Shown one piece after another: positions 24,186 through 33,838 of a stretch of DNA of 64,000 nucleotides. The translations under genes and the position numbers were made by a program. The notes below the pieces were generated by a model, which made no database searches, was not told the origin of the DNA, and worked only from the letters and a program-made list of their open reading frames with translations. The stretch is from assembly GCA_030998015.1 (NCBI GenBank), contig JARWMV010000232.1, positions 2,542,001-2,606,000 on the forward strand, in the 5' to 3' direction. Every line of letters begins with the position of its first letter. Position 1 is the stretch's first letter. This DNA is from Ceratorhiza oryzae-sativae. Taxonomy: Eukaryota; Basidiomycota; Agaricomycetes; Cantharellales; Ceratobasidiaceae.

Positions 24186-25155
24186 TTTTGTTCGCAAGCG
24201 TAATAACATATAGCAGCCCTAAGCTCTACTTTGGTTAAATAAACTCGTTTCTTTATGTATATGCGTTGAACTGCTTGTTATCGTGTCGTATGCTATTTAG
24301 ATCTCATGCGTTTAATTATACTCGTTTGATTGCTATCGCACCATCAGTATTAAGCGAGGTAAGTGTGAGCACAGACCATCTTGACTGGATATGGGCCTAC
24401 CTCTGGCGCATTCGATTGTTCGCGCTCATGCCAGCTTTCCCCATGGCTGGGTATGCGTACTGTTGTGCTCCACAACTTCAGCGTAGAAGCATGTGCATTC
24501 GATGATTTACTTACTTTTGGCTGAGCGAGCAAGTCTCTCTTTTATTAGATAGCCACTGCCATATATTGACTTCTTGGCAAACGATCGTGTAACAAATGCA
24601 TTAGGGATTAGGATTAGACAGAGCAGGACTCATTTTTTTTTTTGTAGAAACATTTGGTGCTATAGCCATTCGAGCTTCACGATTTGTATTATTCTGCTTG
24701 AACTTTAGGCGACTCCAAATCCTGTCAGCGAATATGTTGCTTGCAATTGTTTGAGCACTGATGACAATGGTTGTGAAATTGTCGAGTGAGCAAATATGTA
24801 ATAATTTAGTATGTGTTGCATCTATCTGAGTCATTTGGATTTAATTTTATGATTTACCGTATTTTTACCAAGTCATTTCCCTGCACCATTCTCTTCTGCC
24901 AATCATCACTGCCAGTCCCCCAATTAAACTGTGACACTCCATGTGACCATGTGACATGCACAGCCACCTGGAGTATAAAAGAGCAGAGGTGGGCTATCCC
25001 TCTCCTCAGAGCAACAGCCACCACAATTTATGAGTAAACCATGCAAGACCTAAGACACAAGCTGCATATTCACAACCATTGTAACACCAGCTAAACCTTA
25101 CTTTCTCATGGCACTCTCATACTCCACTCCCAAGGTATCAGAAGTGCAGTAGCCA
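24186..25155. other. Intergenic / repeat-flank region
   Basis: No supported gene. On the minus strand between about 24540 and 24300 there are two good donor/acceptor pairs around a short frame (LWSTTVRIPSHGESWHERE), but no clear ATG, so it is not called. From about 24600 the sequence turns AT-rich, and a TATAAAA at 24974-24980 sits about 180 bp before the gag-like ORF. This may be the 5' flank of the mobile element. Confidence 0.4.
24974..24980 (+). promoter_or_regulatory. TATA-like box upstream of the gag-like ORF
   Basis: TATAAAA about 180 bp before the first ATG of the gag-like remnant at 25156. It could be the original promoter of the element; this is a sequence match only. Confidence 0.35.
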
Positions 25156-25691
25156 ATGGCTTGTGCAAATGCCGGTGCGAAACATACAGATCACAGACTG
25201 GAGACAATCCATGTTGGTCAATGTGTGCCAATTGCAGACAAACTCAAAGGCAAGTCATACACCCAACTGGTCAAAGTCAAAGACCAGCTTGCTGTCAGCA
25301 TACATCAATCCAACACTCCAGCCATGAAGAACCCTGCCCAACTGGTAGTCTGCTTTGGTGGCAACCCTCCAGACAAGCTCATGCAGCTCCCACTGGGGAT
25401 ATCTTCCATTGTATTAAACATGTCTTCTCTACCCATCCAACTGCCAGAGATGTAGAACTACTGGGTGCCCATTGGAATAAGAAATGCAATATTATCCTGT
25501 CATTTCCCCATGGCACCTCAGATTGTACTCTCATGTCTGTGGTCCCAATTGTCCAGGAGACACTTGGACTGAAGGACTCAGTCAAAATCACAATTGATAT
25601 GCCTTGGTCCAAGGTCATGGTGTCCTTTGTCTCAACTCAAGATAGGCCTGGTGCACCCACCTACTCCAAGACAGACTTGATAAATTCATTC

Positions 25692-25696
25692 TCCAA
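25692..25696. repeat. Target-site duplication, left copy (TCCAA)
   Basis: Identical to the 5 bp right after the LTR (27006-27010). Five-base duplications are usual for LTR-retrotransposon integrases. Confidence 0.8.
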
Positions 25697-26121
25697 TGTT
25701 ATGGATCACTAACATTTTCTATTATCTTAGTCTGCTCTGCCAACCTCAAGCGATGCCTCTGTAATTAATTTGTGAAATACTTGAATTTGTATGCACTCCA
25801 AATTGTACTATTCTCCGTTCCATTAAATAGTACAAATTTCCTGCTCTCCAACACATATTTTATTAAGTTTTTACAATAAGATCTCAGAGAGATACAGAGG
25901 TTGTGATATTTCCTCTTATCAGGAGATATTGATTACAACATCACACCACTCATATCTTGGCAACCGCTTATGCTATCAAAGCAATCTTATGCTCTATCGA
26001 TAGCTAATCTTCAGCAGTATCTGCTGCCCGAAGATCATTGCGATCCACCAGATCCTCGCGCCGGAATGGCCTGAAGATCATTAGAATCTTACTGGACCAT
26101 CAATCAAGATCTAATGACTCC

Positions 26122-26172
26122 AGTGAGTCAGGAGAGCTTCCCAAATTGATCCAGAAGCTTCTCTGACTCACT
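26122..26172. repeat. Imperfect inverted repeat (hairpin) within the LTR
   Basis: Arms of 19 nt (26122-26140 and 26154-26172) match at about 17 positions, with a 13-nt loop. It lies in the U3 side of the LTR. Its role is unknown. Confidence 0.6.
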
Positions 26173-26401
26173 TTATGACTCACTGAGATGTAGCCTCTGT
26201 TCATTACATGTATATACTATGATAATATGATCTACAAGCCAATAGCAGGTCTCAGATGCATCAATGCCTTCAATCCACACCCTGTCTTTACTCTCATATT
26301 CTATACTGGGCTAGGGTGTACCCCAAGTATAGCAGTACCCTCTTTTGATGATCGCACTGGCATGCATGTATCTATTCGGCTCTGGAATGCCCTCCTCAGG
26401 G

Positions 26402-26408
26402 TATAAAA
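26402..26408 (+). promoter_or_regulatory. LTR TATA box
   Basis: TATAAAA, followed 127 bp later by AATAAA; the expected layout of U3/R signals in an LTR. Confidence 0.55.
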
Positions 26409-26534
26409 GGACCTCCTCTGAGGCCCTTCCAGACACCTTTCCTCCTCTACTCAACCCAGACTGGTTATTGGTTTCCTTTTTCTCTTTCTATTTCTCTTGT
26501 CTGTGTGTGATTTCTTATATAACTAGTACTGAGG

Positions 26535-26540
26535 AATAAA
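26535..26540 (+). terminator. LTR polyadenylation signal
   Basis: AATAAA downstream of the LTR TATA box; likely marks the R region. Confidence 0.45.
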
Positions 26541-27005
26541 GTACCATATTAGTTATATACTGTTTGAGTCATTGTATCTTATATACAGAGATATATAAGG
26601 ATACAATATTGCCTGATTGAGTGTGACATTAAGTACCAGCTATTAGAGGAAATCTAAGTGCCTGTAGCTGAGGAAGTACACACATTAGGCAGCCCACCAT
26701 CTATCCTATAAGCTATCGCTTAAGCCTAGTATTAAGATTAGTATCAGTTAGTCCAAGCGACTAGGGCTGAACTACATTTAAGATATCTAAGGGAACCTGA
26801 CCATAGTAGTCTTGCTCTTTATACCTATAAATTAGTCAGTTTACACTGTGAAAGATTAAGACTACCTTGAGTGTTACTTGATCACATTGCAACTACTTTG
26901 AGCCTTCTTACTCTAGTCTAAGAAGTATTGAGTACGATTAGTGTATACTAACATATCTACATTTGCTTAAGCTCTAGATATCCGAGTGTACCCTGACCTG
27001 TAACA

Positions 27006-27010
27006 TCCAA
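27006..27010. repeat. Target-site duplication, right copy (TCCAA)
   Basis: Follows the LTR end TAACA and matches 25692-25696. Confidence 0.8.
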
Positions 27011-27287
27011 TAACCCAGTGATCAGAGATTTATTGATCACTTGCCAACCACAATGGGTCCAAGACCCAAAGTCAATCAAGGGTCTTCACTCTTCATTCAT
27101 ATTCTCATTTGAAGACCGTGATGGTACCATTGCTTGTACTATTCTTCAGACTCAGCTCATGGTATTTGGTGCCCCAGTCAAGACAAAGCTTTGGGCTGAC
27201 AAGCCAAAGCCTGTAGCCTATACTGGTAATACCAAGTGTCATCCAGCAAAACTCATTTCCACCCACAGCAATACATGGCAACACTAA

Positions 27288-27808
27288 GCAGACAATGGTA
27301 CAAGATAGGGGTGGGGAGCATGCATGTGATTACAAAATCATGACCCCACTCCCATAACTAGACTCAACTATGACTTTCTTTGACATTTTAAATTCACTTT
27401 ATGATTTATTTCACTTTGAATATATTTTGTGTACCCATTTCATCCATGCTTTGTATAAGCATGCCACATGGCCTTGGCCACTTTTCTATGTCACGTTTAA
27501 CCTCTTTTAGTATCTGTATGCCTTATTCCAATAGTATGAAAGTATACATGAATTCATGTGATATTTAAACCAAGCACTAGCGAAATCCGCAGTATTCATG
27601 ATCCCAGGCTATTGTGCAGCAGACTCTAGTTACTCGGTGTGGCTCGCTGTGCGTGTCTGACACGTGCGCCTGATCGACAGCTCAAAATTTAAATATTTAT
27701 TTGTCGATCAATATGTCAGCCAGTATTTGATTGGTGGCTAGCACCAGCCCACACTCTACCACCACCACTACACATAGCAAATTCTACTAGCACAGCTATC
27801 ACTCAATC
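27288..27808. other. AT-rich 3' flank of the gag-like element and upstream region of the DUF2423 gene
   Basis: No supported gene. AT-rich sequence up to about 27570 may be the 3' end of the decayed element; no terminal repeat or target duplication could be recognised for it. The rest is presumably the promoter of the next gene. Confidence 0.4.
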
Positions 27809-28654
27809 ATGGCCAAATCAATGCGATCGAAATCTAAACGATCCTTTCGCCGAACAAAACGCGAGTCGGGAGTCTTTGCTGCAACAGAGGCAGCAAGACT
27901 TGAACGACTCAATCGGAAACTCACTGCGAAAGTGAATGCGGACAAGGATGGCGATGCAAACATGAAGGGTGAAGGCGCAGAAGAGATAGCGGGGGAGGGC
28001 GAGGGTGAGTCTTGGGAACATTTCTACCAGTGGGTGGGATTACTCGATCCCAGCGCACTGGGGGAGGGTGTGGTGAAGTCCGTGGTATTCTGAAGCGGAG
28101 GGCACATGGTCGGGAATAGAAGGGGACAAGTGAAGGATTAGAATGTGGTGAATGTCGGGGAAGGAGTTTAAGGAGGAGGGGAAGTAATGTGGCTGGAACG
28201 GACGCAGTTGGAGAGAGCTTTTTTAAGTTAACGTACAATTTGTTTTGCTTTTGCTATACTATCTGAATAATGATTTTGCTGACTGTGTATTTTTTTTTGC
28301 GGACGCCCTAGATTCTGCTATGCGATCTGGAGAGCCTCAAAGTGGTATGTGTAGCAAGTTGATGCCTTTAACTCAGAGCGCTCACATCCTACTACCCATT
28401 TCAATTCATTTTCCACATATGCCTACATTGATCTCCACATATGCTCGTACATCCTGTATTCTCTCATTTCCTCAGTAGCCTCTCCTCCCACCGAACCTAA
28501 GCGAATCTCCACAAGCGGACCTCGTGATAACCGACGGGAAGAGTGGCGCAGGAGTAGGGGCATCAAGGCAAGACCCAGGAATGAGAACAAGATGAACAAG
28601 CACGGCGTGATTGCGTCGTCGAAGCGATCTGGGCGGACCAAACGCAGGCGATGA
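27809..28654 (+). CDS. Small basic nucleolar-type protein, LLPH/DUF2423 family
   Basis: A 135-residue protein in three exons: 27809-28004, 28312-28344 and 28476-28654, with phases that fit exactly. The N-terminus MAKSMRSKSKRSFRRTKRES, followed by GVFAATEAARLERLNRKL, is the DUF2423 (learning-associated protein homologue) signature. The C-terminus is strongly basic (RREEWRRSRGIKARPRNENK and SSKRSGRTKRRR). The middle exon of 33 nt (DSAMRSGEPQS) sits between introns of 307 and 131 nt, which are long for this window. Family members localise to the nucleolus and are linked to ribosome assembly; that is family knowledge. An unspliced reading would end at 28093 and lose the conserved basic tail. Confidence 0.87.
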
Positions 28655-29269
28655 GCCCCGCTCCTGAGGATGCTCCTCTTCAGGACGGCTGGCGCTCCGC
28701 GAGGACGGTGGCAAAGACATATTCTCCATCATGAGAGACGCCGACGTGGAGTTCGATTTTATCGTATGGGTGGGAGAGAATTGGTTTGGGTTGGACCGGT
28801 GAAGAGAGAAATGACAGCTGTTTCCATTGTAAACGGTGGTGTGGATAGAGGGCTTTGTATGCGGCTTCTTTTACTGCCCATCTACGAATTAGGTTTTTAT
28901 TATTTGTTTGTTGCGTTTCAGTGAGTTAATACGTGATGTAAGAGCTTACCGAACGGCCAAGAATCGTACACGCCTGCTATCCTCGTCTAGGCTGGCGAAT
29001 CGTCGCGCTTCAGCTGCGCTGAGTATCCGCCGTGCAAAACGTGGGTGGCTGGCTAGCCGTGCGATACGAGGAACGTGACAAATATCTACGCCGATGCCGC
29101 AGATTGTCATTTCAAGGCGGTGTTATCCGTACAATGAAGGTCGGGTCACGCATTTCATTTGGATTTGACTGAAACCAAATTTAAAGGCGAGCAAAAACAC
29201 AGGTCTCGCGAGATCACGTGCAGGAGTGTATACCGATACTTAACCGCCACACCGCGTCCTCCACCAACC
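28655..29269. other. Intergenic, no supported gene
   Basis: 615 bp between the DUF2423 stop and the RRM protein start. Only short unsupported frames were seen. Confidence 0.5.
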
Positions 29270-30063
29270 ATGTCCGAGCACGAAAAAGACGCAGCGGCGC
29301 AGGCGTCGGGCGACGAAGACGAGGAGCTCGAGATGATGAAGGCGCGAGTACGCGAGATGGAGGCCGAGGCGGAAAAGTTGAGGAGCATGACCGCACAAGC
29401 CGGCATGGGTACATCTGGATCGACCGGTTCTGGGATAAGTGAGATGGCAGAAGAGGGAGACGAGAGCGTTGAAGCTGTAGACGGGAGGAGTATTTATGTT
29501 GGGAATGTGAGTTTCATCTTGTGTTGCTCGTAGAACGCAGTGTTCACAAAGGTTGCAGGTAGATTATGGAGCAACACCCGAGGAGCTACAGGCCCATTTC
29601 CAGGCCGTGGGTACAATCAACAGAATTACAATTTTGTGTGATAAGTTCACCGGACATCCAAAAGGGTGAGTTGATTTTGGCGCTGGTGTTGGAAGTGTGG
29701 TAAGCTTAGAAGTCCCGCAGGTTTGCGTATGTCGAGTTTTCAGAGCCAGCGCATGTACAAGCGGCCGAAGTCCTAAATGATTCGATGTTTCGGGGGCGAA
29801 TGATCAAGGTGGGCCTGCTTCTGGTTTGACTTTGAGGTGGTTGACAAAGGTGGCGGATAGGTGACACCCAAGCGAACCAATATACCCGGCTTCGGCCGTG
29901 GGCGGGGCCGGGGGCGAGGGCGGGGAAGGGGAGGAGGCTACCGTGGTGGCTCTGGGGGATATAATCCCTATGCTCGAGGGCGGTGAGTAGACCCGGTGGC
30001 GCAATCGTGTGAGGCAAAAAGCTAATCGAAGTTTACAGCGGGCGCGGAGGATTCCGAGGATGA
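29270..30063 (+). CDS. PAB2: Nuclear poly(A)-binding protein, PABPN1/Pab2/Rbp29 type
   Basis: Binds poly(A) tails in the nucleus and influences polyadenylation and RNA decay in known homologues. The ATG at 29270 opens an acidic start ([20 protein letters not shown]), which includes the short coiled-coil seen in PABPN1. A single RRM follows: RNP2 is SIYVGNV, then [20 protein letters not shown], and RNP1 is GFAYVEF. The C-terminal tail is rich in RG/RGG ([20 protein letters not shown]), an arginine-methylation substrate type. The last exon ends YARGRGRGGFRG (stop 30061-30063). Four introns split it, including one directly inside the RRM after VGN. Length is about 190 residues, normal for the group. 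Confidence 0.9.
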
Positions 30064-30313
30064 CAAAAAAGAGCGACGTAGAGCGTGATCCCGTACTTTT
30101 TGTGAGCAATATGTATTGTGTGATAATGTACGTCTGGTGTGTGGGTACCGTCTATCGCAAAGGAAAAGGAATGATGGTGCCAACCGAAGGAAGGATTTAG
30201 TCATGGGCACGTGTTCCGCGGGTCTGGTGTTGGAGGGGTGAGCTCTTAAAGCTTGCGCGCCGGGGGACAGACTAGGCACGCGTACCTCTCCCAGCCTCTT
30301 CTTCTGCCCCGCG

Positions 30314-33300
30314 ATGGCAAACAAACTCGACCCGGCGTCGTCACCGTTCTATCCGTCGTCTGCAGCGTCACCGACGGTCCAGCCCCCGGTCGACGACGCG
30401 CCGCCCAGTCCGCACCCAGGTGTCATTGGCTCACCCGCACTGGCCGTCCGCACTGGTATGGCCTCCACCCCAACAACGAGTACGATGAACACGATGCCTG
30501 GGTCGGGTCTAACGCCGACCGCAAGCCCGTACTCGCCGTACTCACCATATGGCGCCAACCGACAAGGTTCGCTTGCGCTCTCGAGCGGGAGCACGTCCCC
30601 TCCGCGTTTGCTTCGGACTGGACCCCAATACGGCTCACCCGTATCCCGGTCACGCTCCGCATCGCGCGAGAACAGTCTGAACGATCCACATACCAATGGG
30701 GACTCGACTGGCGACAGTCAGGCCCTCACACCACAGGCCCATACCGCCAAGTCAGGCTCGGTCTCGTCCTCATCGCCGCCGCAAGACTATCTGTCAGCCA
30801 ACTTTGGGTCCTACTCGATTGCACCTGGTGCGCGCACTGAAGATCGCCCGCTCACGCTTGGTGTCCAGGGTGGGTTCAGGTCGGAGACTATCAGCCCGGC
30901 GTCCTCGGTGCGCTCGTTGACGCTTGCAGATGTCAACTCCTTCGACGCCCACGCCAAAGCCTCGCCGTTCCTCAACGATATTCTCGATCGTCTCATCCGG
31001 TGCGAGTATACGAACCGGGATATCCATCGTGAGCTCGAGGGGCTCGCTAAGAACGTTGCCTTTCTTGTCGAGCGTGCAGACCAGTCCGGCCTCCCGTTTA
31101 TCCACCAGCCCCGCGATGACGAGATCAAGCAGCTCGGCCAGCGCGTTTCTGCGCTCACTGCTTCAGTCTCCCAGTTGATGGCCATGCAGACCCAGGCGCA
31201 TTTGCAGAACATGAACGCTGGATTCAGTGCCCCCAGCCCCGTTACCCCTCAGCTCGGTCTAGAGCAGCTCCCGCCACACGCAATGCCACCCCGTGGTGGC
31301 CCGCCTCAGCGTGGACCAGTACCAGTGCGTACCTGGTCGTCGGGCAGCATCGATGTGGCCGGTCGTGGTCTTGCTCCAGACTCTGCCATCCGAGGTCCTG
31401 ACAAGCGGCGCTCTGTCTCAAGTCTTATTCGTCGGGATTCGGCAAGCGTAAGTTCTTGCTTTTATTATTTTCATTTGCTGACACCTTGTAGGCGCTTGAT
31501 GTTTTGGCTGGCGACACTACCTGGGGTGGAGGTTCTCCCCGCAACGAAAGCGGCCCGGTGATATCCAAATGGGAGCATCTTCCCCTTGCACCAGATCTCT
31601 TGCGTTCGATCGCAAAATATGGGTAAGTCAAGTACTTCTACCTAATTCCTAGTCTGACTTTTTGCAGCGTCGGCCCCCCGAATAAAATTCAGCAGCGTGC
31701 GCTCCCATTCTTGCTTCGCGGCTCGGATATCATAGCCCAGGCTCCACCCACTCAAGAGCGTATTGCTGCATACGTGATTCCAGCTATTCACGTTGCTCTT
31801 ACCACACTCGCCGGAAAACCTGCCATCCGTGGCCCACTAGTCGTCATCATTTCTACCACTGTTGACCAGGCCACCCAAGCCCAGCGCATGATCAGGGATC
31901 TTGGCGGACCTATTGGCGTCCGTTCTGCGCTCGGGGTCGGCATGGGTGGGGACGTAGTTCAAGAACTTAGGATGCTTCAACAGAATATACCGCACATTCT
32001 GTGTGGAACCCCCCAGAAGTTACATGCATTGTTCACCGCGCCAGGTGGACTCTTTGGCGGCGAAGTTCGGCTATTGGTTCTCGACGAAGTCGATCAGCTG
32101 ATTGCTCGCAACTTGCACGAATTCGTCTATACTATCGTTCGCTTGTTCCCTGCCCCACGCGGTCGCCCACTCAACAGTCCGGCCGTCGGCCCTGGCACCT
32201 TTAGTCCATTTGAACCCCAGCCCACATCAAACCGATTCTCGCGCATGAACTCGCCTATTCCTCCGGATCCCAACACGTCAATCATTGAACGCCAGACAGC
32301 ACTCTTTTCCAACACAGTCCCACAAGACGTGCTGAACCTAGCTAACGCAATCCAATTGCGGGAGCCAGTCCGAGTGCTCGTCCGGCGTGACGGTGGTGCC
32401 ACCCACGCAGACACTAGCACCCACTCCCGTGGTTTACGGCAGTTTTATCTTTACCTTGCGTTCACGGCTGGCGGTGCACGTGCCGACCCTACACCTGCAA
32501 CGCCAGGAGGAGGGCTCGGCATCATCGGCTCTGGCCGAAGTGGAGCTGCGAGTGCAGAGAGTGCTCAGGCGCGAGAGTGGAAGCTCGATGCGCTTGCAGA
32601 TTTACTTGATGATGTAGAAGTGACCCAGGTAATCGTTCACGTTGGGGGCCTGCTCTCAATGGAAAACGTGGTTTTTAAACTGGCTAGCAAAGGCATGGAG
32701 GCTGTTTCACTCGTGAGTTCAATGTTATGTCCCTCAATGGTGTAGTGCTGATCATTTTACGTCCTTTTTTGCTAGCACGGCGAAATGAACGCGACTGCGA
32801 AACTAGCTGCCCTCAACAAATTCCGCGGCTCGAACACCGGGCTAAATGGCGTTCCCAACGGGCAACAGACAGGTGGGGGCAGACAGCAGATGCGCGTGCT
32901 AGTGGTGTACGATGTGCCTGTCAAGGCGCCAGACGTGTTCCAGGTCCCGCTGGTGATAAACTATGGTACGCCATGCGTTAGCCCTAGACAAAGATCGGGA
33001 TCATGACGTACTTTCCGCGGCGTGCGGATTGTAGATTTACCCAAGGCTGTGGAAGAGTATGCGCACCGTGTCGCACCCGCCATTAGCTCGAGTTACTCTC
33101 GAGCAGGTGTTGTCGTGAACTTTGTTACTGCCACTGGTGGCGACGTAGAAATGCTGCGCTCTATCGAGTGCTTCTACAAGTGAGTGCTTTTCAGTCGGAT
33201 TTTAGTGAGCTGGTATTAACCTCCGTGCTTCAGGATTAAATGCGTATGTCTCTCCATCACTGATGCATGTAGGCCCTACTAACTTTCACACGTAGCCCGA

Positions 33301-33331
33301 GGTCCCTATGACCCTCCGCGATGTCTTGTAA
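30314..33331 (+). CDS. DEAD-box-fold protein lacking catalytic motifs (pseudohelicase), long disordered N-terminus
   Basis: Residues 1 to about 375 are Ser/Pro-rich, with a helical segment (SPFLNDILDRLIRCEYTNRD...). The rest aligns by order with an eIF4A/DEAD-box core: GPPNKIQQRALPFLLRGSDIIAQ is the Q-motif and strand 1. Motif I then reads APPTQERI instead of AxxGxGKT. TPGR is CGTPQKL, DEAD is DEVD (LLVLDEVDQL), SAT is SNT (FSNTVPQDV). A second RecA-like half follows with VIVHVGG, HGEMNATAKLAALNKFR and VPLVINYDLPKAVEEYAHRV. Motif VI (HRxGRxxR) is replaced by HRVAPAISSS. ATP hydrolysis is therefore unlikely. A role as an RNA or translation-factor adaptor is only a guess. The stop is 33329-33331; a few short introns lie at the 3' end. 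Confidence 0.8.
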
Positions 33332-33838
33332 CAGGACCATAGACTTCCTCAACTTTCCAACCGGACACCCTCTCATTAATTCGTGGACCAACTTGCTCCT
33401 CGCTCTGGCTTGTTCGGCACCCCGCGTCTGTATCCTTACTGACTATAGCACCAACTCCATTATATATCTCACAACAACCTTACGGCCCCCTCACAATTTG
33501 TGTTTCTCTTCCCTGTAAACATAAAAATCCCGCATCGATGGCTCTCTGCAGTGTCTCGACCATGTGTGTCTCTACTACAACTCTTACTGTGGCCGACTTG
33601 CTCTTCTTCTCCTGTCGGCTTGCAAATCGTGTATTCCAACTTTTTTTTTCTTATCGCTTCGCTAGTTGATTACATGTTGATAACATTTGTTTTTGGAAGA
33701 GAGGCTAGAAGATACGATGATCACGACAGGAAGCTGGCCCGATAAATTTGTCCCCGACATGAGGCGGCGGGGGATTTACGCCGCAGGTGACCACGCGACT
33801 TTCATCAACGTCAACTTACTGTTTTTGATTATTCCTTT
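33332..33838. other. Intergenic between convergent genes
   Basis: About 500 bp, rich in short C/T stretches, between the stops of the pseudohelicase and ELP2. No gene supported; presumably two 3' UTRs. Confidence 0.5.

Larger units (their letters stand above)
25697..27005 (+). mobile_element. Solo LTR (1309 bp), probably Ty3/Gypsy or related LTR retrotransposon
   Basis: The element begins TGTTA and ends TAACA, a perfect 5-bp terminal inverted repeat with TG...CA ends. It is flanked on both sides by the direct repeat TCCAA, and it interrupts an ORF whose two halves are in the same frame across the empty site. Inside are a TATAAAA box at 26402-26408 and an AATAAA at 26535-26540, spaced as U3-R in an LTR. 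There is no gag-pol interior and no second LTR, so it is most simply a solo LTR left by recombination. The superfamily is not proven, because no coding region or primer-binding site is present. Confidence 0.8.
25156..27287 (+). pseudogene. Non-LTR retrotransposon ORF1/gag-like remnant, split by a solo LTR
   Basis: The left half (to 25696) reads, across one frame change near 25390, QLVVCFGGNPPDKLMQLP and then GAHWNKKCNIILSFPHGTSD and IDMPWSKVMVSFVSTQDRPG. The right half (27011-27287) continues PQWVQDPKSIKGLHSS, FIFSFEDRDGTIACTILQ, LMVFGAPVKTKLWADKPK and ends in a stop. This order (nucleotide-interacting block, WVxDPxSIxGxHSS, FSFEDxDG, FGxPVxxK) is what I know from gag-like ORF1 proteins of LINE elements in Rhizoctonia-type genomes. 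No downstream endonuclease or reverse-transcriptase reading frame is present, and the C-terminal zinc-knuckle part is missing. It is therefore a decayed or truncated copy. The frameshift and the inserted LTR show it is not functional. Confidence 0.65.

Noticed and set aside
24590..25155. 5' LTR for the gag-like element
   Set aside because: No matching sequence was seen after the gag ORF, and the protein pattern fits a non-LTR ORF1 better.
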